Source of the DNA: Cyanobacteriota bacterium
GTDB lineage: Bacteria; Cyanobacteriota; Cyanobacteriia; PCC-6307; Cyanobiaceae
Assembly (NCBI GenBank): GCA_026389255.1
Contig: JAPLIF010000158.1
Span: 1 to 10,376 of the forward strand
Direction of reading: 5' to 3'
Length of the DNA: 10,376 nucleotides
Shown here one piece after another: positions 1 through 6,921 of the stretch. A model generated the notes under the pieces. It saw only the letters and a list, made by a program, of their open reading frames with translations, had not been told where the DNA came from and searched no databases. A program made the translations under genes and the position numbers. The number at the start of each line of letters is the position of its first letter. Within the stretch, counting starts at the first letter, position 1.

Positions 1-2516
1 TCGAATTGTTTGGCGAAGACCTGGAGAAGCTGCGCGAATTCGATCCCGCCAGCCAGCGCTCCCTCGATGCCATCGAGCAGGTGCGCCTCACCCCCACCAG
101 CTTCGCGCCGCTGGTGGCCGAGGCCCTGCGCGAAGCCATGCCGGAGGGCCTGGAAACGCTCCTGAGCCCCGCCGCCCTCGACCAGCTGCTGGAGGGCGGC
201 ACCCCCGAGGGCATGCGGCGCCTGATGGGGGTGGCCTGGGGCGAGCCGGCCAGCCTGCTCGACTATCTGCCGGCCAGCACCTTGGTGGTCATCGACGAGC
301 GCCGCCATGGCCTCGCCCATGGCCAGCAGTGGTTCGACCATGCGGAGGCCCACTACCAGGAAGTGGCCAGCGAAGGGGGACGGACCAACGCCGGCGGGCC
401 GCCCTTGCTGCCGCCCAGCCTGCACCGTCCCATCGCCGAGGCGTTGGCGCTAGCTGAAACCTTCGGCGGCTTCGACCTGGCCGAGCTGCAGGAAAGCGAC
501 CAGCACCCCAATGCCTTCGACCTGGCCTCCCGGGCCGTACCCGCCCATCCCAACCAATTCGGGCGCTTGGCGGGTCTGATCAAGGGCTATCAACAGGAGA
601 AGGCCAGGGTGTGGCTGGTGTCGGCCCAGCCCAGCCGCGCCGTCGCCCTCCTCGAAGAGCACGACTGCATCACCCGCTTCGTGCCCAATCCCAGCGATTT
701 CCCCGCCATCGAGCGGCTGATCGAGCAGAACACCCCGGTGGCCCTCAAGTGGCGGGGCACCGCCGCCATCGAGGGCCTGCAGCTGCCCGCCTGGAAGCTG
801 GTGCTGCTGAGCGATCGGGAATTCTTTGGCCAGCAGAGCCTCAGCGCCGGCGGCTACGTGCGGCGGCGGCGGCGGGCCGCCAGCCGCACCGTCGATCCGG
901 GCAAGATGCTGCCCGGCGACTTCGTGGTCCATCGCAACCACGGCATCGGCCGCTTCCTGAAGCTGGAAAAACTCGCCCTCGGCGGCGAATCCCGCGACTA
1001 CCTAGTGGTGCAATACGCCGATGGATTGCTGCGGGTGGCCGCCGACCAGCTGGGCAGCCTGGGGCGCTACCGGGCCAGCAGCGATGCTCCGCCCGAGCTG
1101 AACCGCATGGGCGGCAGCGCCTGGACCAAGGCCAAGGAGCGGGCCCGTAAGGCCGTGGCCCGGGTCGCCATGGACCTGGTCAAGCTCTACGCCGAACGCC
1201 ACAAGGCCGCCGGCTTCGCCTTCCCCCCCGATGGCCCCTGGCAGAGCGAACTGGAAGATTCCTTCCCCTACGAACCCACCCCCGACCAGGCCAAGGCCAT
1301 CAGTGAGGTGAAGCGGGACATGGAAGAGGCGGCACCGATGGACCGGCTGGTCTGCGGCGATGTGGGCTTCGGCAAAACGGAGGTGGCGATCCGGGCCCTG
1401 TTCAAGGCCGTCACCGCCGGCAAACAGGGGGCCCTGCTGGCCCCCACCACGGTGCTGGCCAAGCAGCACTGGCGCACCCTGAGCGAGAGGTTTGCCCCCT
1501 ATCCCCTCAAGGTGGCCCTACTTAACCGCTTCCGCACCACCGCCGAACGCAAGGCCATCGGCGAAGGGCTGGCCGATGGCTCCATTGATGTTGTCGTTGG
1601 CACCCACCAGCTCCTGAGCAAGGGCACCAGCTTCAAGCAGCTTGGCCTGCTGGTGGTCGATGAGGAACAGCGTTTTGGCGTCAATCAGAAAGAAAAAATC
1701 AAAGCCCTGCGCAAGGACGTCGACGTACTCACCCTGAGTGCGACGCCGATCCCGCGGACGCTTTACATGAGCCTGTCGGGGGTGCGGGAGATGAGCCTGA
1801 TCACCACGCCGCCGCCCCTGCGCCGCCCGATCAAGACCCACCTGGCCGCCCAAGATGAGGAGGCCGTGCGCAGTGCCATCCGCCAGGAGCTCGACCGGGG
1901 CGGCCAGGTGTTCTACGTGGTGCCGCGGGTGGAGGGCATCGAGGAGGTGGCGGCCCAGCTGCGCCTGATGGTGCCGGGGCTGCGGCTGCTGGTGGCCCAC
2001 GGCCAGATGGCCGAGGGGGAACTGGAGAGCGCCATGGTGGCCTTCAATGCCGGCGAAGCCGACCTGATGCTCTGCACCACCATCATCGAAAGCGGCCTGG
2101 ACATTCCCCGGGTCAACACGATTCTGGTGGAGGACGCCCAGAAATTCGGCCTGGCCCAGCTGTATCAACTGCGCGGCCGCGTCGGCCGCAGCGGCATCCA
2201 GGCCCATGCCTGGCTGTTCTTTCCCGGCGAGGCCTCCCTCAGTGAGGCGGCGCGGCAGCGGTTGCGGGCGATTCAGGAATTCGCCCAGCTCGGTAGCGGC
2301 TATCAACTGGCGATGCGGGACATGGAGATCCGGGGGGTGGGCAACCTGCTGGGGGTGGAGCAGAGCGGCCAGATGGAGGCCATCGGCTTTGATCTCTACA
2401 TGGAGATGCTGCAAGAGTGCTTGGCCGAATTGCAGGGTCAAGACATGAATGCCTGGCCGAATTGCAGGGTCAAGACATCCCGGCGGTGGATGACACCCAG
2501 ATCGATCTGCAGGTGA
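1..2516 (+). CDS. mfd: Transcription-repair coupling factor Mfd, 5'-partial, frameshifted near its 3' end
   Basis: Mfd is a DNA translocase that removes RNA polymerase stalled at DNA lesions and recruits the UvrABC excision nuclease. The gene enters the window already open (codons from base 3), inside the UvrB-like N-terminal module ([20 protein letters not shown]). About 180 residues are therefore missing; the TTG at 6 is not the real start. Counting from the codon at 6, visible parts are the CarD-like RNA polymerase-interacting domain (~300-370, beginning [15 protein letters not shown]), Walker [11 protein letters not shown] at 450-459 (K457), Walker B DEEQ at 552-555, SATPIPR at 578-584, and [12 protein letters not shown] at 718-729, part of the translocation (TRG) region. 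True Mfd sequence ends at residue 813 (base 2444). A 32-bp tandem duplication then shifts the frame, and a 23-residue unrelated tail runs to a TGA at 2514-2516. The rest of the protein lies in another frame to 3022. Identity is certain; whether the lesion is biological is not. Confidence 0.95.
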   Translation, partial: ELFGEDLEKLREFDPASQRSLDAIEQVRLTPTSFAPLVAEALREAMPEGLETLLSPAALDQLLEGGTPEGMRRLMGVAWGEPASLLDYLPASTLVVIDERRHGLAHGQQWFDHAEAHYQEVASEGGRTNAGGPPLLPPSLHRPIAEALALAETFGGFDLAELQESDQHPNAFDLASRAVPAHPNQFGRLAGLIKGYQQEKARVWLVSAQPSRAVALLEEHDCITRFVPNPSDFPAIERLIEQNTPVALKWRGTAAIEGLQLPAWKLVLLSDREFFGQQSLSAGGYVRRRRRAASRTVDPGKMLPGDFVVHRNHGIGRFLKLEKLALGGESRDYLVVQYADGLLRVAADQLGSLGRYRASSDAPPELNRMGGSAWTKAKERARKAVARVAMDLVKLYAERHKAAGFAFPPDGPWQSELEDSFPYEPTPDQAKAISEVKRDMEEAAPMDRLVCGDVGFGKTEVAIRALFKAVTAGKQGALLAPTTVLAKQHWRTLSERFAPYPLKVALLNRFRTTAERKAIGEGLADGSIDVVVGTHQLLSKGTSFKQLGLLVVDEEQRFGVNQKEKIKALRKDVDVLTLSATPIPRTLYMSLSGVREMSLITTPPPLRRPIKTHLAAQDEEAVRSAIRQELDRGGQVFYVVPRVEGIEEVAAQLRLMVPGLRLLVAHGQMAEGELESAMVAFNAGEADLMLCTTIIESGLDIPRVNTILVEDAQKFGLAQLYQLRGRVGRSGIQAHAWLFFPGEASLSEAARQRLRAIQEFAQLGSGYQLAMRDMEIRGVGNLLGVEQSGQMEAIGFDLYMEMLQECLAELQGQDMNAWPNCRVKTSRRWMTPRSICR
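2415..2478 (+). repeat. 32-bp direct tandem duplication inside mfd
   Basis: Two adjacent 32-bp units, 2415-2446 and 2447-2478, match at 30 of 32 positions. The last 25 bases of each unit (2422-2446 and 2454-2478) are identical and begin TGGCCGAATTGCAGGGTCAA. The differences are G2417/A2449 and T2421/C2453. Both are third- or first-position changes that leave the protein unchanged (GAG/GAA Glu; TTG/CTG Leu), so each copy encodes [10 protein letters not shown] in its own frame. Since 32 is not a multiple of 3, the duplication shifts the frame. Confidence 0.97.
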
Positions 2517-3022
2517 CGGCCTTCATCCCGGCCGATTGGATCAGCGAAAACGACGAAAAAATGGCCGCCTATCGCGCCGCCGCCAACTGCGGCAGCAAGG
2601 AGGCCCTGGTGGAGCTGGCGGCCGCCTGGACCGATCGCTACGGCCCGATTCCGTCGCCGGTGGGCAGCCTGCTGCAACTGCTGCAGCTCAAACTGCTGGC
2701 CAAGCGTTGCGGCTTCTCCCGCATCAAGCCGGAAAAACCGAATCTGGTGCTCGAAACCCCCATGGAGGAACCCGCCTTCCGGCGCCTGCGCCAGGGGCTA
2801 CCCCAGCACCTGCATGGACGGTTCGTCTATCAGGCCGGCGCCGGGTCCACCGCCAAGGTCCTGGCCAGGGGGCTGGGGGTGCTGGCCCCGCCCCAGCAAC
2901 TGGAGCAGCTGGGCGAATGGCTCACCACCATGGCGTCCCACCTTCCCGATGCCGATGGGCTGAGCGCCGAGGAGCGCCAAGAACAGGAGGCCAAGGTCGC
3001 GGCAGCAGTGTTGGTGGTTTAA
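2417..3022 (+). pseudogene. mfd: C-terminal fragment of Mfd, displaced into another frame
   Basis: This frame carries the missing C-terminus of Mfd: [18 protein letters not shown], then a conserved Mfd stretch ending [10 protein letters not shown], and the C-terminal regulatory domain (the region that masks the UvrA-binding surface) to a TAA at 3020-3022. Real Mfd sequence begins in repeat copy 2 at 2447. The nominal GTG at 2417 lies in copy 1 in a non-native frame and has no ribosome binding site, so independent translation is unlikely. Joining base 2444 of the main frame to codon 2477 gives a continuous ~995-residue visible protein, as expected for an Mfd of ~1150-1190 residues lacking its N-terminus. 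Going from the main frame to this one corresponds to a -1 shift. I see no slippery heptamer in the overlap, so programmed frameshifting is not supported. This is either a broken gene or an assembly artefact. Confidence 0.85.
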
Positions 3023-3034
3023 AACGAATGCAGA

Positions 3035-5761
3035 TCAGTTATATCCATAGCGCCGAACGAACCAAGCCTTGACAAGCTGGGTGAGGCAGGCATAACCCAA
3101 TAAAATCGCCACCAGCCAACCAAAATAGGCTCCGGGCAGGGGTACAAACCCCAGGGAGGGCGCCAGGGGACTGAAGGGCAGGGCGATGCCGATGGCCATC
3201 ACCGCCGCACTGATCGCCGCCATGATCGGGGCGGGATTGCTTTGGATCATGGGAAGGCGGGCCGTGCGGATGATATACACAATCAAGGTTTGGGTCAGCA
3301 AACTTTCAACAAACCAACCCGTCTGGAATAGGCTCTGGCGCTCGACGGTTTGGGCCGAAAACACAAACCACATCAGCGCAAAGGTAGCATAGTCAAACAA
3401 CGAGCTAATGGGGCCGATCGTAATCATGAAACGGCGAATCTCCCCCAGCTTCCACTGGCGCGGAATCTCCAGATAATCCGGGTCGACATGGTCGAAGGGG
3501 ATGCCGGTCTGGGAAAAGTCATAGAGCAGATTATTCAGCAAAATCTGCACCGGCAACATGGGTAAGAACGGCAGAAAAATACTGGCCCCCAACATGCTAA
3601 ACATATTTCCGAAGGCCGAACTGGTGCCCATCTTGATGTATTTGGTGATATTGCCAAACGTGCGCCGTCCCTCCAATACGCCAGCACTCAACACCTGGAG
3701 ATCCTTCTCGAGCAACACAATATCGGCGGATTCTTTGGCAATGTCCACCGCCGTGTCCACCGACAGGCCCAGATCCGCTTCGCGCAGGGCGGGGGCGTCA
3801 TTGATGCCATCGCCCATAAACCCCACCACATGGCCCCGCTGGCGCAACAGGCCAATGATGCGGGCCTTCTGCAGGGGAGCCAGCTTGGCAAAAATCGTCG
3901 TCGTCTCCACCTGCTCCAGCAAGGTGGCTTCATCGGCCGCCTCAATCTCGGGACCCAACAGCACGCCCCGCACCTCCAGCCCCACATCAAGGCAGGTCTT
4001 GCGGGCAATCACGGCGTTATCGCCGGTCAATACCTTGACCTCCACCCGCTGCTGGGCCAATTGGCGCAGGGCGGCGGCGGCCGAATCCTTGGGCGGATCC
4101 AGAAAGGCGATCAGCCCCACCAAGGTGAGCTCGGACTCATCGGCCACGTCATAGGGGGCCTGGCGCAGCGGCACCTCCTTGTAGGCCACGGCAATCACCC
4201 GCAGGCCATCGCCATTGAGGCGTTCGTTAAGGTCCAGCACCTGCTGGCGTTGGCCAGGACCCAGCTCCAGGGTCTGGTCGCCCAGCCGCAAGTGCTGGCA
4301 GACCGCCAATACTTCTTCGACGGCGCCCTTGCAGATCAGCTCGTGGTGGTGATTGGCCTCTTCCACCACCACCGAAAGCCGGCGCCGCAAAAAATCGAAG
4401 GGAATTTCGTCGATCTTGGTGAAGGTGCGATCCACCTGGAGACTGTCCTGCAAATCTCCGTGGGCCAGCACCGCCACATCGAGCAGGCTCTTGAGTCCTG
4501 TTTGGTGATAGCTGTTCAGATAGGCCAACTCCAGCACTTCGTCACAGTCCCGACCGGCCGCATCAAGGTGCAGTTTCATGACGATGCGGTCCTGGGTGAG
4601 GGTGCCGGTCTTGTCGGTGCAAAGAATATCCATGGCACCAAGATTCTGAATGGCATCGATGTTTTTGACGATCACCTTCTGGTGGGCCATGGCAATGGCA
4701 CCGCGGGAAAGATTGGCGGTCACAATCATCGGCAGCATCTCCGGCGTCAGCCCCACCGCCACCGAAAGGGCAAAGAAAAAAGCCTCACCCCAATTGCCCT
4801 TACTGATGCCATTGATCACGAAAACCGCCGGGGCCATCACCAGCATGAAGCGCACCAGCAACAGGCTCACCTCGCTGATGCCCCGATCAAAACTGGTGCG
4901 GCTGCGCTGGCCCGTCACGCTCTGGGCCAAGGATCCCAGGCAGGTGCGGGCTCCGGTTTCCACCACCACCGCCGTGGCCGAACCACTCACCACATTGGTG
5001 CCCAGAAAGCAGAGCGTTTCCAGCTCCAGGGGGTTGGTCAGGCTGCCCTGGGCCTGGGGCAGCTGCGCCTGTTTCTGCACCGGCAGGGATTCACCACTGA
5101 GGGCGGCCTGGCTGACAAACAGATCCTTGGCTTGCAGCAGCCGCACATCGGCGGGAATCATGTCTCCGGCGGCCAACCGCACCACATCCCCCGGCACCAG
5201 CTGCTCGATCGGGATTTCCTGGGGGCCGGCGGGTTGGCCCTCCAGCTGCAGGCCGAGGTCGGCGGCCAGGCCCGCCGTGATGTCCCGGTGGGGATCATGG
5301 CGCTGCACCGTGGCGGTGGTGTGCACCAAGCGGCGCAACCCCTCAGCGGCGCGCAGGGACCGGTATTCCTGGGAAAAGCGCAGGCTGACGCTAAAGAGAA
5401 TCATCGTGCCGATGATCAGGGCGGCCTTGCGGTCCCCGGTCAACAGGGAGAGGGCCGCCATGGCCGCCAGCAGGGCCACCAGCGGATTGCGGAACGTGGC
5501 CACCAGTTGCCGAAACCAGGAGAGCGGCCGCTCCTGGGCGATCTGGTTGGGCCCCAGCCGGGCTAACCGCAACTGGGCCTGCAGGCCGCTGAGGCCATCG
5601 GCACTGGTATTGAGCCGGGCCAGCAGCTGCTGGGGGTCCTCCCGGGCCGCCCGCAACAGATTGACGTCGGCTGGCGGGGCCGTCTGGGTTGGCGGGGCCG
5701 TCTGGGCTGGCGGGGCCGCCTTGGGGTGGCGCCGTAGGGGCCAAACGAATCGCATTGCCAT
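3035..5761 (-). CDS. mgtA: Magnesium-transporting P-type ATPase, MgtA/MgtB family (P3B)
   Basis: This is an inner-membrane ATPase that imports Mg2+ at the cost of ATP. At 908 residues it is close to the E. coli MgtA length of about 900. Visible features are an N-terminal cation-ATPase domain (~40-110), the A-domain motif SGES at 222-225 (usually TGES), the phosphorylation site DKTGTLT with Asp383, the N-domain KGA, TGDN at 579-582, and the hinge MGDGINDAP with Asp651 and Asp655. Family-specific signs of MgtA rather than Ca2+ or heavy-metal pumps are LTPEMLPMIV in M4, FGNMFSMLGASIFLPFLPML in M5 and NNLLYDFSQ in M6. There are about ten membrane segments. The N-terminus has a Pro/Thr/Ala/Gln linker encoded by an 18-bp tandem repeat. 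ATG at 5761 gives the longest protein; ATG at 5755 is possible, and neither has a clear Shine-Dalgarno. It lies 33 bp after ackA on the same strand, so cotranscription is likely. No CorA-type or leader-RNA control element is visible in that gap. Confidence 0.93.
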   Translation of the reverse strand: MAMRFVWPLRRHPKAAPPAQTAPPTQTAPPADVNLLRAAREDPQQLLARLNTSADGLSGLQAQLRLARLGPNQIAQERPLSWFRQLVATFRNPLVALLAAMAALSLLTGDRKAALIIGTMILFSVSLRFSQEYRSLRAAEGLRRLVHTTATVQRHDPHRDITAGLAADLGLQLEGQPAGPQEIPIEQLVPGDVVRLAAGDMIPADVRLLQAKDLFVSQAALSGESLPVQKQAQLPQAQGSLTNPLELETLCFLGTNVVSGSATAVVVETGARTCLGSLAQSVTGQRSRTSFDRGISEVSLLLVRFMLVMAPAVFVINGISKGNWGEAFFFALSVAVGLTPEMLPMIVTANLSRGAIAMAHQKVIVKNIDAIQNLGAMDILCTDKTGTLTQDRIVMKLHLDAAGRDCDEVLELAYLNSYHQTGLKSLLDVAVLAHGDLQDSLQVDRTFTKIDEIPFDFLRRRLSVVVEEANHHHELICKGAVEEVLAVCQHLRLGDQTLELGPGQRQQVLDLNERLNGDGLRVIAVAYKEVPLRQAPYDVADESELTLVGLIAFLDPPKDSAAAALRQLAQQRVEVKVLTGDNAVIARKTCLDVGLEVRGVLLGPEIEAADEATLLEQVETTTIFAKLAPLQKARIIGLLRQRGHVVGFMGDGINDAPALREADLGLSVDTAVDIAKESADIVLLEKDLQVLSAGVLEGRRTFGNITKYIKMGTSSAFGNMFSMLGASIFLPFLPMLPVQILLNNLLYDFSQTGIPFDHVDPDYLEIPRQWKLGEIRRFMITIGPISSLFDYATFALMWFVFSAQTVERQSLFQTGWFVESLLTQTLIVYIIRTARLPMIQSNPAPIMAAISAAVMAIGIALPFSPLAPSLGFVPLPGAYFGWLVAILLGYACLTQLVKAWFVRRYGYN
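5672..5718 (-). repeat. 18-bp tandem repeat in the mgtA N-terminal linker
   Basis: The + strand shows units at 5672-5689 and 5690-5707, which differ only at the last base (TGGCGGGGCCGTCTGGGT/C), plus an 11-base partial third unit at 5708-5718. Each unit is six codons, so the frame is kept. It encodes the Gln-Thr-Ala-Pro-Pro repeats ahead of the cation-ATPase N-terminal domain. Such in-frame repeats can vary in copy number by replication slippage. Confidence 0.85.
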
Positions 5762-5794
5762 GGTTGAGGCGCTAGCGATGGCTCCCCAGCGACC

Positions 5795-6919
5795 CTACCG
5801 AGGGGAGTCGGCGGGGGCGGGGGCGGGGGTGGTGGGCCCGAGGGCGGCGGCCTGGCGACAAAGCCGGGCGATCAGGCCCTCCTCATCCGCCGGCACCACT
5901 AGCACCTCCAGGGGCTGCAACCAGGCCAGACGCTCGATCACTTCCTGGCGCAGGGCCCCGTCGTGTTCACCGATGCCGCCACTGAAGGCGATGCCATCCA
6001 CCCCCCCCAGGCTGGCGGCCATGGCGCCGATCCCCTGCAGCAGGGAATGGCGGAACACCGCGATCGCCCGCCTGGCCCCAGCCCAGCGCCCCCCGTCCGT
6101 AGCGGTCTCCCCAGCAACGACGATCTTGCGCAATTCCGCCATGTCGGCGCTCCAGCCGGAAAGGCCCAGCAGACCGCTCTGGGTATTGAGTTGGTTCTCG
6201 AGATCAGCGACGTCGACACCGGCTCGCAACTGATGCAGCACCAGACCCGGATCGATGGCTCCGCAACGGGTTGCCATCACCAAGCCATCCAGCGGCGTGA
6301 AGCCCATGGTGGTCGCCACACTGCGCCCCTCCGCGATCGCACATAGCGAACAACCCGCCCCCAGGTGGCAGCTGATCAGCCGCAGGGGCCCGCAGCGACC
6401 CTGGGCGGCCCAATGGCGGGCCATCACCTCGCTGATGTGTTGGTGGTTGAGGCCATGGAAGCCGAAACGGCGCAATCCCTGCTGGCGCCAGGCCTCCGGC
6501 AGGGCATAGGTGCGGGCCTCCTCCGGCAGGGTGCGGTGAAAGGCCGTATCGAAGCAGGCCCACTGGGGCAGTTGCGGTCGCCAGGCCGCCAGGGCGGCCA
6601 TCAGCCGCAGCGATGGGCCATTGTGGAGGGGAGCCAGGGGCACCAGGTCCGTCAGTTCCGCCAGCACCTCCGGCGTCAATCGGGTGGGTGCAACGAAGCG
6701 ATCGCCGCCATGGACCACACGGTGGCCCACCAGGGCGAGGGACTCGATGGCGGGCCCCAGGGCCGGCTCCAACCACTCCCGCCAGAGATCCTTGGCGTCA
6801 ACGTCGATCGCCCCATCGCGACGACCCTGCCAGAGCACCTGCCCATCCGCAGCCAGTAGGCGGGCCTTAAGGCTGGAACTGCCCGCATTCAGCACCAGGG
6901 CCGGATCGGAGAACGCCAT
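5795..6919 (-). CDS. ackA: Acetate kinase, subtype typical of phosphoketolase clusters
   Basis: AckA transfers phosphate between acetyl-phosphate and ADP, giving acetate and ATP in the cytoplasm. Its 374 residues are slightly fewer than the usual ~400. Family motifs are LVLNAGSSSLK (7-17, Asn11), GHRVVHGGD (65-73, Arg67), CFDTAFH (122-128, catalytic Asp124), FGFHG (152-156, His155), HLGAGCS (185-191), TTMGFTPLDGL (203-213), ATRCGAIDPG (216-225, Arg218) and GGIGE (314-318). Two motifs deviate: HLGAGCS where HLGNG is usual, and TRCGA where TRSGD is usual. From memory, similar variants (TRCGALDPG) occur in AckA proteins encoded beside phosphoketolase in alphaproteobacteria; I could not check this. 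The C-terminus is a Pro/Ala tail. The ATG overlaps the stop of xfp in TGATG, with a weak GGA upstream, so translation is probably coupled. It likely consumes the acetyl-phosphate made by Xfp. Confidence 0.93.
   Translation of the reverse strand: MAFSDPALVLNAGSSSLKARLLAADGQVLWQGRRDGAIDVDAKDLWREWLEPALGPAIESLALVGHRVVHGGDRFVAPTRLTPEVLAELTDLVPLAPLHNGPSLRLMAALAAWRPQLPQWACFDTAFHRTLPEEARTYALPEAWRQQGLRRFGFHGLNHQHISEVMARHWAAQGRCGPLRLISCHLGAGCSLCAIAEGRSVATTMGFTPLDGLVMATRCGAIDPGLVLHQLRAGVDVADLENQLNTQSGLLGLSGWSADMAELRKIVVAGETATDGGRWAGARRAIAVFRHSLLQGIGAMAASLGGVDGIAFSGGIGEHDGALRQEVIERLAWLQPLEVLVVPADEEGLIARLCRQAAALGPTTPAPAPADSPR
5813..5836 (+). other. Potential G-quadruplex motif at the ackA 3' end
   Basis: Four G runs on the + strand (5813-5817, 5819-5823, 5825-5829, 5834-5836) are separated by loops of 1, 1 and 4 bases. 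This fits the usual pattern of four runs of at least three G with short loops. The G-rich strand is the template for ackA and mgtA transcription. It encodes the low-complexity Pro-Ala tail of AckA and lies 18 bp inside the ackA stop codon and about 50 bp ahead of mgtA. Folding and any effect are untested. Confidence 0.5.
6060..6067. repeat. HIP1 octamer GCGATCGC
   Basis: This is an exact copy of the highly iterated palindrome typical of many cyanobacterial genomes. It lies within ackA and supports a cyanobacterial origin. Confidence 0.8.
6333..6340. repeat. HIP1 octamer GCGATCGC
   Basis: This is the second exact HIP1 palindrome, also inside ackA, where it covers codons of the AIAEGR segment. 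Confidence 0.8.
6698..6705. repeat. HIP1 octamer GCGATCGC
   Basis: This is the third exact HIP1 palindrome, again in ackA, covering codons of the HGGDRF segment. I found no other exact copy in the window. Confidence 0.8.
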
Positions 6920-6921
6920 CA
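6917..6921 (-). promoter_or_regulatory. TGATG stop-start overlap between xfp and ackA
   Basis: On the - strand the xfp stop TGA (6921-6919) shares its last A with the ackA start ATG (6919-6917). A one-base overlap of this kind usually means the downstream gene is translated by ribosomes that have just finished the upstream one. It also fixes both the ackA start and the single-transcript reading of the pair. Confidence 0.85.

Noticed and set aside
861..875. (CGG)5 run in mfd encoding five Arg
   Set aside because: An Arg-rich stretch at this place is normal in Mfd proteins, just before the RNA polymerase-interacting domain.
1518..2441. 307-codon - strand open frame antisense to mfd
   Set aside because: It has low-complexity composition (His, Gln, Leu, Ala, Gly) and lies entirely opposite conserved Mfd motor motifs.
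2417..2516. Programmed -1 frameshift, or ribosome bypassing between the repeat copies, rescuing full-length Mfd
   Set aside because: There is no slippery heptamer, no clear stimulatory hairpin, and no known precedent in Mfd. A duplication or assembly artefact explains the sequence more simply.
3830..6233. Long + strand open frames (578 and 527 codons) antisense to mgtA and ackA
   Set aside because: They are rich in His, Gln, Gly, Arg and Ser, show no family motif, and mirror strongly conserved genes on the other strand. Such shadows are common in GC-rich DNA.
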